A stretch of DNA of 64,000 nt, taken from contig JAKSZP010012115.1 of the NCBI GenBank assembly GCA_022478985.1, positions 1 to 64,000 of the forward strand. The letters are read 5' to 3'. Below are positions 21,030 through 33,913 of this stretch, piece after piece. The notes under the pieces were generated by a model. The model was given only the letters and a program-made list of their open reading frames with translations, was not told where the DNA came from and made no database searches. Origin of the DNA: Massospora cicadina (lineage: Eukaryota > Entomophthoromycota > Entomophthoromycetes > Entomophthorales > Entomophthoraceae). The position numbers and the translations under genes were made by a program. How positions within the stretch are numbered: the first letter of the stretch is position 1; each line of letters begins with the position of its first letter.

Positions 21030-21420
21030 TTTATTTAAAGAATCGTCCTTGGTTGTGAGAGGTATAGGGGGTGGTAATTTGGGAAAATGGCCAAGAGAAA
21101 TCTTTTAGAAAATGATTGAGCCAAGGAAGCTCCTCAAATTTTTTGTGTAGTGTATTTGAACCCCATAAGACGATGACTTCCATCTTCAATAAATTAATGG
21201 CGTACCCATCATTTAAAACAAGGTTTTCAAGGAACACAACATTGTCCTATAAAGCTTTTTTTGAGGGTTTTACAAACAAGCCTTTCTAGTGCAGCGCCAC
21301 AAAACAGTTTTCAGGTTCTTTCATGGTGTTTTAAGGTTTTATAAATGAACTGAAATATAGTTGCCATATACCATGGTGAAGATGAAAATGCTTCTTAAAG
21401 ACTTAGCCAATGAGACATTA
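21030..21420 (-). pseudogene. Possible LINE reverse transcriptase remnant
   Basis: The minus strand reads GLFVKPSKKAL, then VVFLENLVLNDGYAINLLK and EELPWL over about 120 codons with few stops. Spacing and residues resemble the stretch after the FADD box in LINE RTs (a 'loop' helix, then INxxKTEV-like and a Leu-Pro-Trp). The FADD itself is not visible. With the ORF1-like gene at 25298-26720 on the same strand upstream, a very old LINE spanning both is plausible. This could be chance resemblance. Confidence 0.3.
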
Positions 21421-24400
21421 TATTATGGAATATGTGTTCTTCAGTCTAAAGGACATTACTTAAAACTAAAAATACTGCAACGCATTTGGATAGCCATGAG
21501 TAACTCCTAAACATCCTCCATACTTATCTTATTAAGTGTAACAACCATGTCAATATTGAAGATTACCCAAGACATGGCGATGATTTTTGTAATGGCTTAT
21601 TTGAGAGTTATTTGGTATGAGTCCAGGACTCTGATGTTGTTCTTGTGGCTGTAGTCAATTCAGGATCACATAGACGCATTCTCATTTAAGCAAACACCAA
21701 AAGGGATGACACCAAGAAGGAATTATAGGATACTTTATCCTGTGTGGGAATGTCATCGAGTCATGTAATTAAAACTCTTTTTTGGCTTCTGTGTATAGGT
21801 ATAGGGGTAGTTAGATCTTGAGGTCCATTGTGAGGAAAGCTTATTAACAAACTTAAACGATGGATGGCAATATGTGAGTGTTGGTATCTCGAGAGAAGTC
21901 TGCTTGATCAGGGGTTGTTGATGGAAAGGGTTGAGCCACTTGCAATAAGTCACCTTATGTGTTAGCTGGGTGCATCAACAAAAAATTTGGAGCGCCTTGT
22001 CTATATGCGTTACTTTTATACATAATTCAAAACGTTTAATTATGTTAAAGTCTTTTTTTAAACATAATATGAGCTGCTCCTGAGTACACAAGAACTCTTA
22101 TCAACCTCTGCTGATAATAGTAAGCCTAAGTTTAAACCTTTGTAAATAGTTTTCTATATTTGGCGTTATTAACACCAAATAAAAACAATAGAAAAAAGCA
22201 TTTTCTACCAAAGAAGTTATATTATATCAACATGGAAAAAAATAGCTATTAATAGATTTGGGGTGCATAAAGTAATATTTGTTTTTTGACAAAACATTTT
22301 TCTTTTAATAGAGCAATCTGAATTTAAAATTAGGCTTCAATGCAAGAGGAGTCCAATTCCCTAATTCTCTGGGATTTTTCTAGGCCTCTTCCATAAATTA
22401 TAATGTGGAGCTCTATCCTGTTTTTGAATGTGAGGCTTCTTTTAAGCGCTCAACAGAGGCTGCTGTCATTCTTGTGACCATTGTAGCTCTTGTGGCTGAA
22501 TGGGTGCCTCAGGTGTCTCAATCAATGAAGCTCCCAAAATTAGTTCTTTTACTATTTGGGAATATGCTTATTGCTCAGCTTCATGTGGACTGGGAAACTT
22601 TATTTAGATGGGGTTTTTAATTTGTCCATCATTGGCAATTGAACACAAAGGTACAAAGGGGTTCCTCTTAGGCGTCATCTACAATGCCATGCACATGCTT
22701 TTTTGGAACAATATTTATACTGGTGCATCCTCTGACGTCATAAGACTGTTTGTCAGATTATTTTGACAATTGGGGGCAAGCAAGAGACTTTGTCATCAGG
22801 ATTTCTAGATTCATCAAAGTCTATAAAATGAGTTTTAATAATTTTAGATTACCTTTGATAGCTTGCTGAGTTAGTTGAGACTTGATTGTTGTTATGGTCA
22901 GCTACATTGTTGGTACCAGAATTAGTAATATAGATCGGGAGGTTTCTGAAGGTTTTTTCTATAGGTTAAAGAATTAACTTCTCGAATTGAGCCTTTCTCA
23001 ACAGTTGGGTTTAAGATTAAATTATACAGAGCCATGACAAGAGGTAGGTTCAGGAACACCATCACAAAGTTTGACATTTAATGTAAAGGTCTCTGTGACT
23101 GCCTTCCCCTTGCTGACAGTGCCTGTCAGCTTTATTACTCTGGCAGAGTATCCTTTAAAATATCATCTCTTCATGTCACAAGTCTACCTGTACTCTATGA
23201 CATCTCTGCCAGCCAACAGCAAAAATTATCAAGTACATCAATTCATAAATGGTAAGATATCAGTCACTGATATTGTTTCTGCCAAAGACAAATTTTTAAG
23301 TAAATGAAGAGTAGGCAAAGCACAAAAATGCTAAGGTCATGATAACTGGAGGACACATTCCTACAGTGCCTTAAGAAACTGGTCCATCTTATAGTCCATA
23401 TTGCTCTTGAAACCCAGGTTTTGATAAGGACAATATATAATGCGTTTTAAACTATATATTAAAATAAAATAAAAATTTAAGCTTATCAAAGATATCTATG
23501 TCTAGAAGGAAGAATGGCCGCGGCAGTTGGATTGCTGTTGGAACAATGGCTTATAGGGCATTCAGGAATGGTTAAAAATCTCCAACGCACAGGTTAGGCA
23601 TGAAGGTGGAAACCTTGGTTCGTTGGGTTGGTAAAAGGGCGCACGTGTTTAAGGTCCTTGTACGCATGGTGAGATTAGCAGTGCAACTCAAACATTCTAA
23701 TATTGTGAGGTGCTAAATGGTTAGGTTGGGCTTTTATGGTTTTACAGAGTTGTCAAATGAATTGAAGCTTCTCAGAAGTATCTCCTCAAAGAGGTCCAAG
23801 ATTGTAGATAGCTCTGGTGAGTAGCTTAGAAGTATATTCTTGAGCCTTGGGAGAGATGATCCTGGGATTTGGAGGTAAAACTCAAATTTAGCTGTTGGTA
23901 CAGGCAAGAGGGAAAACGTAAGTATGGTTTTATCATTTAGAGTGGGCTCAAATGCTTAGTAGGATGTTTCTGACTATATAATCTATTTAGTTATTACTTC
24001 ATGTTGCTTTTGAGCCAGAATGATATGGTGATACCTTAAGAAAGCAATATAACTAGGGAAGAGGGTAATAGGCGAGACAAGACTGCAGTGGCGTCAAATA
24101 AGGAGGTAGTCTTCCAATTACAAGTTGTGAGAAGATTACCAGCCTAATAATGCTTGATAGGCGGCTGCCACCTTAGGACATATGCTAAGTAGCGCCAATT
24201 TCAAAAAGGAGTTATTATTTTACTTCAGCAATTAACTGAGGGTGAGGCAGGATAATAATCAGAACAATATAGCCACTTGAATCTTGGGGGCAAGATTTCT
24301 GAGAGAAACAAGGTGAGTAATGAAGTATAAAGGTTTCCACAAAAAAGTGCGCGTGGAAGAGCTTGCAAGCATTTTCTCACTTCCCTTGAAGGGTACTAGT

Positions 24401-25297
24401 AGGGTGTTATATGGAAATTTTAGTCACCTGAGTTCCATCTTGAACCAAGAAGCGTATTTTAAAACCAGAAAGATGTTTAAAGGCTTTATTTGGCTAACTT
24501 TGCAGTGAGGCATTGGGTGCATCAATAGGCATAACATTAAAAGCTAAGAAGTCTGCATAGGCGTGAAGTTAATGTTTTTTGTTAACCTTGGAAAATGGCA
24601 TCTGTTCAATTGCATTAGTAAGTTCAACCCAATACCAGAGATTATAAGTGACTCTAAAGAGTATATAAGGAAAAGAAATTCGCAGATCTCTTACCGATAA
24701 AAGGTCATAAACAAAAGTTGAAGGTGCAGTGTCTAAAGCTTAATGTGCCAAAAATAAATAAAAACCTGTCTTTAGATTTATTTATTATAATACTCAAGAG
24801 AGAATTAAGAGTGCACAAGAAATAGTTAATTTAATGTTTAACTAATGGAACTTTTAGAGCGAAGGATAGAAAGTATTTATTAAGAAACATTTTATCTGCC
24901 TTGAGGTATAAACTCACTTAGAGAAAAAGTGAATCGCATAGTTAACTGTTATTGGAAATGCAGTGGTAAGTTTTTGGGGTCTGAATGCCACATGAGTTTT
25001 GTAATCATAGTGGGCATCATGATATTAAGATGGAAATTGGTTGAATTTTTCCTAGGCAGGAATCAACTTCAAGTATCAGCTTAGTTCTACAAAGGAATAT
25101 TGACGCCAAAAAACAGTGATAATGGTTATGAGGATGACCAGATTTTATTTAACTGAGGCAAGCCAACCAGGGGATGGACATTACCCAGCTCTGAGGAGCA
25201 AAACTTATACTACACTAGAATTTACATGAACAAAAAAATATGAGCGTATCTCTCAAATCAAATTGAAAAAAGAAAATTAAAAACTAAAATTAACCAA
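21421..25297. other. AT-rich DNA without supported genes
   Basis: Short open frames at 22405-22620 and 23071-23307 (plus) and 24320-24508 have no recognisable motif. If a minus-strand LINE is present, its endonuclease should lie here; I looked for QEP, GDFN and SDH patterns and found no convincing set. Confidence 0.4.
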
Positions 25298-26720
25298 TCA
25301 TTTCAGATGTGGTAAACCGCTATGCATCCATGGTGGGGGTGAGTCAGGGTTGGGAGGCTCATCTTCCTCCTCTGTGTTGGACAGTGTACAGCAGAGCGCT
25401 GAGAGCACATGTGTAGGTGCATCCTTAGAGTGGGGATCAAGGTAGCAAAGTGGCTTGGCAAGCTTGAATTTACCTATGAGGAGGGTTGTGATATATTTGG
25501 AAAGGGCTTTTTTAGCCTCAAGGCGAACTTTGGGTAGTGTGGTAAAGGTGGCAATGTTGTTGCTGGTAATGCAGGTCTTGAGGCCAAATTTTGTGACCAT
25601 CGCAACATTTTGTACTGCCTTGTAGGCAACTTATTGGAATCAGAGGAATTCTTTTTTATGAATTTGTTGCATAAGGGGAAGGACAGGTGCAGGTACCCCC
25701 TTGGCCAAGGCTGTAACTGGATTTGCTACGGCCTTTTGGAGGGGTTGACAATCAGGGGAGGCAACAGTCTCTTTGGTAAGTTGGTGGTCACTTTGGAATT
25801 TATCCACATCTGAGCGTAGAGCATAGCAGTGAGTTGGGAATTGAGACACATATTCTGCGTTTAGGTACATTTTGGGGCCTGGGGCCTAGACTGAGTTGAG
25901 GGATGGGCTTTCTAAATCATTGACTTACTCCAAATAATCCCAGGTTTTTGGTTGAAGATGATAGGTTGATCGGCATATGGATAGGCTGGATTGGGTAGTT
26001 GGGTGTATTTTAGAAATTTACTGGGGTCCATGCTGGCTCCTGATTTGTTGGGTAGGAGTGGTGGTTTGCCATTTTAGTTCCAAATTGGTTAAATCCATGG
26101 CAGTTGCATCTACCATTTTGGATGGAGGGGGATTGTGCCCCATTTTTAAATGTTTTGATGTCGGCTATGGGAGTATTTTGGGGGGAGTTGAGTGTGTAGG
26201 CTCCATCTCAGGCTATGGTGGGGCAGTGCCAATTTGAGTGGTCCAGGTCGAAGCAAATGGGGCAGATTGTGCGCCCTTATCTACTCTGGCCCAGAAAGGG
26301 TGGTCAGGGGCAGAGGGGACAATGGCGCGAGGGGAATTAAAAATGGTAATTTCATTTGATATTGGGCATATGGTTGTGAAAGTGTGAGGGTTCACTAGTT
26401 GGTTGGCTTTGTTGGGAACCACACATTGTAAACTGAAGTCAGTGCCATATACTGACAACCCAACTATTATTTCGTTGTATAAAGTTTCATGTTGGAGGTG
26501 GGTGGAGCGGCCTGAAAATTGAACCACAAGAGTGGTGTCATTAGGCAACTAGGTGAGCTGGTTGGGATGAGGGTTTCCTAGAACATTAGGGGAAGGTTGG
26601 CTGCGATTGAAGCATCAGCTTTGCAAGTGAAGCTAAGGTCAAAGTACCCCTTATAAGGGCAGAAGTCAATAAAGCCTGCAGGATGCATAAACGCCTGGGC
26701 TAAATATTAATTGTTTATCA
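25298..26720 (-). pseudogene. ORF1-like CCHC protein gene, copy 1
   Basis: Minus strand, N to C: an RRM-like segment (GYFDLSFTCKADASIAANL, about 26680-26620), VVQF (about 26520), then SAPDHPFWARVDKG (about 26310) followed by CPICFDLDHSNWHC (about 26260-26215), a CX2CX4HX4C knuckle, and a C-terminal domain at 25298-25600 (FKLAKPLCYLDPHSKDAP). All these blocks align in order with copies at 54560-56064 and 61440-62950, and the first three with ORF1 of L1. It is probably ORF1 of an old LINE family. ORF2 is not recognisable next to it apart from the weak trace at 21030-21420. Confidence 0.65.
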
Positions 26721-28103
26721 TTGTATTGGAACAAGTTGCCATATTCACCCTGGAGGCCAAATTGCATCTAATTTTGGGGAAGCACAATGAAGCTACAAGG
26801 AACTATTTGAGAACATGTGAGATGGGTATTATGATCCTTGGGAGGAATGTATTAACCTGAGGGATTTGGGGGCTGGTTGATCTGGTTTGAAAGCAATTCA
26901 CCACTGGGCGGAATACTCTAGGGGGTTTCACCACTGCTCCATTTTGGTCCAGCTGGCAGTTGGGCCAAGGAAATTGGTGGTTTTCTGTTTATTGGCTTTT
27001 AAGAGTTGTTTAGTTCTTATGTAATTTTAAATTTGTGTCAAATAGGTTATTGAGCAGAAAAGAGGATGCCCAGATTCAGCGCCATAGGAATAAACAACTA
27101 ATACATGTTAATGTAACTAGACTGTTAATTTTAGACAATAAGATGATATAAAGTATAATTTTCTGCAAGAATTTAATTTTGAAATTAGTGATTTACTAAC
27201 ACCCTATAGAAAGAGGATAAGTTTTTTATAGGAAGCAGGAGGGGAAGTTTGATAGTTCTTGCTTAATGCTACAAGAATTTGAGCTTGCCTTCAAAAAGAT
27301 TTTCAATTCTAAAAATCGCCAGGAAAAGTTTTTATAGGAGTCAAAGACGTTAAAAAAGAGTATTAAGGTGGTATGCAAGTGATTTTAAGCCAGTTATAGA
27401 AATTTCTACTTTCAGTGTCTCCTCCTCAGCAGGGTTGCAGGTTTAAATTAATGGTGGCATCACCATTTTAAAGGAAGTGTGTGGCACCAAGGCACAACTT
27501 AAATGTTGGAGCTCGCTAATTTAGGGATTTGTTAGGAGGGGGTTTAGGTAAGTGAGCATGTTCTTATTTCAGAATGTAAACCATCAGTTTTGCCAGCAAA
27601 CTGCAGCATATTTTAATGGTTGTGGCCTCCACAACCTTTCATCCAACGTCTGTGTCAGACTAAAAAGTTTCTTATAGGTTCTGCTGAATAGTTGGACCAC
27701 ATTTTTTGGTGTTTAAAGTGGGTGGTACAGTTGGGGCATATGATATGGCGAGGATACATTATAGTTATGAGGTTCATAGTCATTCTTTTGCTCAAGAGCT
27801 TCTCCTGGGTGCCAAAACTATACTGAGTAAGAGTATTTATCCTGAGGCTTGGGTTAATTATTGAGGAGCTGCTATAGATGTTTTGGGTTGCTTAAAGTTT
27901 TAAAATTTTATAATATATTTAATAACAACGGAAGTGTTAGAGATAGATTGCTTAAATCAAACAGAAACTCCCAACAACCTTTTATTAAATTATAATTACA
28001 AAATAAAGTAGTATTTATTTGAAATGGACAGGTAAAAATGAGTTTTCCTTTCTAAAATATAGATACTAGTCATTATAAAAAGCAAACTTACTGTTAAAGC
28101 AGG
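26721..28103. other. No gene recognised
   Basis: No motif on either strand. Possibly the 5' leader of the old minus-strand LINE near 26700-27000; the rest is AT-rich and unmatched within the window. Confidence 0.35.
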
Positions 28104-28590
28104 TGTTCCAGCTGCGGTCATCAAGCTTGATAAAAATGGATACCCCTTCAAAATAAAAATAAAGTGAATTTTTGATGGCCTTATCCACGGCTAAGATCAT
28201 GGACTGAGGCCTTACTCTTGACAAGAGCTGTTGGGCCATTATTTACCCTAAATTGAGACTTTGAGATCAAATTAATATTTTCTAATCCCTTTAAATATTT
28301 TTGGGCCTGATAAATTTTTTAGATATATAACAAATTAAGTGATGAAGAACGTGGCCTAATCAGCAGCCTACAAATGAAAATAAGGACTTGTTGCAAAAAA
28401 GTCAATATCAAATGGTCAAATAGGCATTTAAGTAATCGGGCCAAGCTCCCAAAGGCGCTTTTAGATAAAAACTCATATCAGAGGCAACCTTGGGAAAAAC
28501 TAGAGAGCAAATTTCTCAGTCTATTCATATATAAGGGGCCTTAGATTGAGGCTTATAGTAAAGTGATAATCGTTGTAAATCTGACTTTCA
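28104..28590 (+). repeat. LTR-like repeat E1 (same family as the 3' LTR of D)
   Basis: It aligns from end to end with 53168-53664. Shared blocks: the start (TGTTCCAGCT / TGAGGGTTCT), 'cttgacaagagct', 'aagtgatga', 'gcctacaaat', 'catatataagg / catatattagg' and 'gattgaggct'. Since 53168 follows the pol end and purine-rich stretch of D, E1 is read as a solo LTR of the same family. The sequences have diverged a lot, so the end is uncertain. No TSD found. Confidence 0.5.
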
Positions 28591-29228
28591 ATATGAACAT
28601 TGAATCACAGAGTTTCAGAGTAGGTTTAATCTTGCACCATAGGAAGAGCCTTATAATTCAGTAAAGGCTTAGTAGAAATCAAGTAATCCCCCATAATATA
28701 CTATAAAAGCCCAGTGGACTTCCCATACTAAGCTGCTGGGTATTTTTCACTAAATTAATTATGAAACTAGATTATTCATTATTTTTTTAGAAATATTTTT
28801 AACTACCACGCCTTCAGCAATACGCACACATAGGGCTAAGGAGTGGCCTCGCTCATAAGTTTCTGTAATAGTAGTAGCTCTCTCCCTGGTCATCACTGTG
28901 ATCTCCACCCTCAGAGGAAATAATCAAGAGATCCAAATATTAGTCACCCTTATCAGGAACCCACACACAATCACTCCCCCTCCTACCCCTACTTTGGTGC
29001 CAATATTTAAGAATAGAACGCACCCCACTACTACAGTTACTTTGAGAAGCTCATAGTGTAGATAGAGGTTAAAAATGACTTAGGAGGGTACTCATGCAGT
29101 GGTGCATCACCAAGAGACTCTCAATCACAAGGACACCTCTCCTCCAAATATCAAAATCAATCTAAGAACAAGCAACATTACTAATACAAGTGCAAGTATC
29201 AGATATTACACCAACGCTCCAGTATAAG
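28591..29228. other. No gene recognised
   Basis: Contains a C-rich stretch on the plus strand (about 28960-29020) but no open frame or internal match. It ends at the left LTR of B1. Confidence 0.35.
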
Positions 29229-29982
29229 TATTGGATTTATGGCTTGAAAATGGCTCGCAAATGTTTTTTGCCTTGAATCCAACAATAATGTGAGTGGCTT
29301 TTCTCACCACTTATATGAAAATAACTGAAACAAAAAAATACAAAATAGGTTTATTTTTTATAGATATTTATTGGGAGCTTCACGGGGGTAAAAGAGAGAA
29401 TACACTTAATAAAACGAGAATAGTACATTAAATGTCAAAGCTTGACGTTCAGATCGCTTAGGAAATTCCAAATTAGATAATATGGGTTTTAGCCTTTTGA
29501 AGCTCAAAAAATTCACTTCACTTTGGCTGAATGATGGATGAAGAATTATTTTTGACTAAGATGTACACATGGGGTAATGATTTTGATAAATTTCAGCCAT
29601 TTCCCATTTGCTAACATTATTGCACCCTGGGGGATCTCTGCAAAGCCTATAAAAGGGGTGGTCCCCAAATAGGTGCTTGAAATGACCTAAGCATGGCTGG
29701 GGGAGTACCTTCCAATGGAAGCTACATGGTTCGCTTCATGGTTAGAGTAATCTAACTGCTTGATCTAGTGTAAATTGCTTATAGAGTATTTAAAATCAGG
29801 TTACCCCAATTTGCAAAGTGTACTGAGAATTGGCCAGGGTCTTTTGGCTGATAACATCAAATTTGTATTTAAATTAGTCTTAGTATCATTGAGGACTTGT
29901 AAATGTCCTGCATTTCCCTTTTTTCAGTCAATTTTGCCCCAAGACATTCTTATTTTGAAGCCTGAAGGGAAAATGTCCGGCA
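29229..29982 (-). repeat. 3' LTR of B1 (754 bp)
   Basis: Pairs over its whole length with 35093-35847. Plus-strand ends are TATTGG (TG mutated to TA) and GGCA. It includes the conserved CTATAAAAGGGG at 29647-29658 and the small hairpin GAGTGG...CCACTT near 29292. Confidence 0.88.
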
Positions 29983-31100
29983 TCACCCCTCAAGAATGTT
30001 GGGGGGAGTAGAAGGCTGTAGGAAGCGGCCATGTACCCAATTAATAGTGGCTCCAGAAGCGAGGGATTTGATAGAGTACTCATCCTCGCGCATGTATGTG
30101 GCTGAAAATGGCCCTTCCCAGATTGAACCAAGCTTCTTACTTATAGGAGTGAAGCAGTTGTGATAATGTACTACCAAGTCATCTACTTGCAAGGAAGAGA
30201 GAGGGACACGGAGCTCATTAGCTGCTTCATCTTCTTTAGTGACCATCTTAGCAAAAGTTTGTCATAGCTTCCGCTTGTAGTTTGATGATGTGTTGGGCCA
30301 ACTTTTATGGCTTTCTCTGGGTCAGTTCTGTCATAAATGTATCTTTTACGAGTAGAGCTGGTACCCCAGGTTCTCGACCATATAGCACATGGAAATAAGA
30401 CAGCTTTAGGATGCAAAGGTAACTAATTTGATAAACCATGCGAGCACTGGGTAGATAAAGAGCCCAATGAAGAGGGTTTTAATTGGCCATTTTACAGAGT
30501 ATGGAGACCAGGGTTAAGTTAAATCTTTCTACAGCTCCAATTGTGGATGGGTTAAAAGAAATGAGAAGAGTTGTTCCACTCCCATGGAGGTGGCAAGGAG
30601 CTTCACCACTTGGGAGGTAAATTTTTTCTCTTTGTCAGATAGGACCTGGGGGCACCCATGCCGGGTGAAGATTTATTGGTGTTAGAAGTTGAAAGTGGCT
30701 TTAGCAGTCTGAGCGGGAAAAGCAACAGCTTTAACCCATTTAATGAAATGATTAATTCTTACCAAGATATAGCAATTGCCACCTGTAATCTGATGGAAAG
30801 GACCTACCACATCTAAACTTATGGTGCGGAAGGGTTGTTGAGGCTTATTAGGTTGATACTGGTATCAGGCCTTGAAGCTGAATTGTTTCTTACAGGTCAG
30901 GCATGCATCCAAGACTTCGATTATGGTTTCCAAGATGTCCTCCCAATAGTACCGCTCTTTCACCCACTCATGCTTTTCATACTCCGCCATGTCCCATGAT
31001 AGTGTGGAACTCCAAGATGACTGAAACTTGCTCTGACGGCCAGAGATAAGGAAAACAATTTACTCCTGCATTCTTAGATAAATTCTATTTTCCTCTTTGG
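29983..31100 (-). pseudogene. Integrase of B1 with C-terminal GPF module
   Basis: On the minus strand: a zinc-binding module ending in CLTC (about 30905-30895) after RYYWEDILETIIEVLD; the first catalytic Asp in ISLDVVGPFHQ (about 30830); the second in VLSDKEKKFTSQVV (about 30645); the Glu in GAVERFN (about 30540-30520, in a shifted frame). 29983-30246 is open and carries KKLGSIWEGPF, the GPY/F-type module, then WVHGRFLQP. So all three DDE residues remain though the frame is broken several times. The gene ends just before the 3' LTR. Confidence 0.85.
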
Positions 31101-31228
31101 TTTGTGGGAGTGTCAAGCTAGCATTTTTTGTATGGGTTCATCTTCATCAGCCTATGCATTTGGAGTCATTAGGAGATCATGTAGGCACTCAGCTTAACTA
31201 TTGTCTAAGTGAAGAACAAGCAATTATG

Positions 31229-32640
31229 TTAACCTTCTACATTCATGTGGCGCGTTCCTGCCCGATGCTCAATAGTTATAGCATAATACTGGAGCTTCAG
31301 AGCCTTGCAAGCCAACCGCCCCGAGGGTACTTCATATTCTGCAACTACTATAGAGAGGCGTGGTCTGTGATTACTTTGAAGGAAGTTCCATATAGGAATG
31401 GGCAGTAGTGTTTGACAGCGTGCAGGATAGCCAAGCCTCCTTCTCAGTGACGCTGTAGTTACGCTCAACTTTTGAAAGAATTTTGCTGAAGTAAGACATA
31501 TGATGATCAACCATATGCTCATCCAATTGAGCCAATATGGCTCCAACAGCGTAGTCTGAAGCATTTGTAAATAACATGAAGAGTTTGCTGTAGTCAGGGT
31601 GGCGGAGTATTGCCCTTTTTGCAATAGCTCCTTCAGAGTCTCAAAAACGGCCTTTTGTTTAGCACTCCAATTGAAGGGGGTGTACTTAGTCAGGAGGCGG
31701 ACGTGGAGCTCACTGATCTGGACAAATTTTTGGATAAATTGACGGTAGTACACCATCATGCCTAAGAATACCTGGATGTAGTGAAGGGTTTTGGGCGCAG
31801 GCATCTTGGATATTGTATTGACTTTATCTTGAAGCGTTTGTATCCCATCTTGTGAGATAGCGTGTCCATGGAAATCCAACTTCCTTTGGAAAAATGTGCA
31901 TTTAGAGGACTTTAATTTGATATTAGATGCCTGAAAGCATTAAAACACCTCCGTTAGATGTGTGAGGTGTCCATTGTAAATTTGAGAAAACCGTGATATC
32001 ATCAAGATAGATGATGACGAAGCTTAATTTTAGATCCTGCAAGATATGATCCATTGCTTTCTGGAAAGTGGCGGGCATGTTGCACAACCCTTGTGGTAGT
32101 GGGGTAGGTTGAAAGAGAACTTCACTGCAAATAAGAGCACATTTCTCCTGGTCTTGTGGAGAAAGGTACGTTTGCCACTATCCACTAGCCATGTCCATGG
32201 CTGAAAAGAACTTGGACCAGAGAGTTGGTCCTGAGCGTCATCAACGCGAGGGATAGGGTAAAATCCTTCTTAGCGAGGCTGTTTAATTTTCAGTAGTCTA
32301 TCACTACCAATGACCTCCACTTTTTCTTTATTGATAACATCGGGGATGACCAAGAGCTTTGTGAAAGCACCAGCAATTTAGCACCCAGCAGCTGTTTGAG
32401 CTCCATCCACATCTGTAGCTCATCCACTTTTGATTTGTAATAGGTCTTGAAGTAAATGGATTTAGCATCGCCAACGTCAATAGTATTCATCCACCCCAAC
32501 ATGTGCCCATAGTCATTGTCAGATTTGGAGAAAATGTCACTGTAGGCCTCGAGTAAAGTGTGAACTTTATCCAGCTCAGCTGGGGTTAGTTCATTGGAGA
32601 TATTAACAGAAGGCAGGGTACATTTGGATTAATCGGTGGG
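31229..32640 (-). pseudogene. RT and RNase H of B1
   Basis: Minus strand: KLLVLSQSSWSSPMLSIKKK and VVIDY (32290-32420) are the first RT blocks; the middle (31900-32280) is broken by frameshifts but keeps the fingers-palm order. 31229-31879 is the connection and RNase H: KTLHYIQVFLGMMVYYRQFI, FNWSAKQKAVFETLKELL, then LFTNASDYAVGAILAQLDEH (frame 31371-31577; first acidic Asp reads Asn) and VTEKEAWL (Glu). It aligns well with the same region of C. Confidence 0.85.
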
Positions 32641-33445
32641 TAACCCCATATCTGCCATAGACCCAATACAATGGACTTTCTTGATGTCCTCATTGGTTAT
32701 AGCAGGACTCTTCCAATTTTCTGATGCTTTTTTATTACCATATTCTTCTTAGTGAAATTCCCTAGAAAATGGTTAATAGGCCGATGATAGGCGGGGTCTA
32801 ACACGCCTGGCAAAACTCTGGGCTCTAAAGGACTAGCTTTTTCTATGCTAATGAGGTGCAGTAGGCGTTGTGTAGGGATTTGCATGGTAATCTTCATGTA
32901 GACTAGCCTTAGTTCCCCAGCATTAATGAACGCCTCTTTAGAAGCATAGAAAGGGATACCTTCCAGGTCGACTGAAAGAGCAACAGTTTCTGTATGCCTG
33001 ACTACCGTGGTGTAATGCAGGGATAAAGCGGAGGAGGGATACATAGCTGTGCAAACATAATCCTTTTTATTGAGCTCTTCATTAGACAAAATCTGAGGAA
33101 ACTCATAAGTAAGCAGGGAGAGATACCCTGGTTCAAACTGATAACAACTTCATATTTGAGAATTGATTGTGTTCCAATGAGTAAATCATAGGTATAATTT
33201 TGTTTAAGCCACTGCTGAAGCCGACAAGAAAAGTTTCTAAAATGAATGAGCAGAGAAGAGTAGGCTCCAATGGAGCAGGTGTTGTTTGGGACCGAAGTTC
33301 TAAACTCTTGAGTGTAGTCAAGGTCTGGGGCCAGCTTAATTTTATAATAGCTTAGTTGACACAACGTTTACTGAGGACCCAATATCAAGGATAGCTTTAA
33401 CCTGCACTCCATTAACTATGACCTCCACTTTAGTTAATGTACCAC
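32641..33445 (-). pseudogene. Protease and protease-RT spacer of B1
   Basis: The catalytic motif is VKAILDIGSSVN at about 33405-33370 (DTG changed to DIG), followed by a protease body at 33002-33364 with YDLLIGTQSIL typical of the C-terminal protease loop. 32697-33089 encodes the spacer towards RT. Element C has the same order with DTS in place of DTG. Confidence 0.7.
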
Positions 33446-33900
33446 CTAAGGTGGGGGAAGAGCGAGGACCTCTTTTAGATGGAAACTGGAGGCAAGTCGT
33501 TTGGCCGTTTCAGGGTATTTCTCCTGAATAGTCTTCAGGGTATGAAAACACTGGGTAGATCGGAGAAATGTGGCAATAAGCTGATCAGCGTCACTTGTCT
33601 TGTCAATAACCTTGAGACCCCTTATCACTTTCTGAAGATTAGTTTGATGAGGGATCTTAGCCCAATTCACTCTTTCCGGGCTCAATCATTCAGGTACCTC
33701 CACTTCACCTGGGGCTCCTAAAACATAATGACCAACATCTTCATCACCCTCTTCAGACTCGTCATCAGAGGGGTTATCAATGCAGGTTAGGGAGCCCGTA
33801 GAAGGTGGCGTATGTTCAGGAATTCCCTTATGGGATATAGGTCATGAGGTTGCTCCTTCACCTTATTAACGTTTGGGGAGGCATTAAAATTTTCACAGCT
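33446..33900 (-). pseudogene. Gag-protease linker of B1 (SDADQ segment)
   Basis: The minus-strand frame 33446-33685 contains TSDADQLIATFLRS and YPETAKRLASSFHLKEVLAL. The same segment appears in C at 39583-39891 (ASDADQFIAFLIR, YPETIQKLSSTFRLKEVLAI), so it is a conserved small helical domain of this element group. It is not a module I can name. At nucleotide level it also matches 1-254 (B2). Confidence 0.7.
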
Positions 33901-33913
33901 CGAGTTTCAACCT

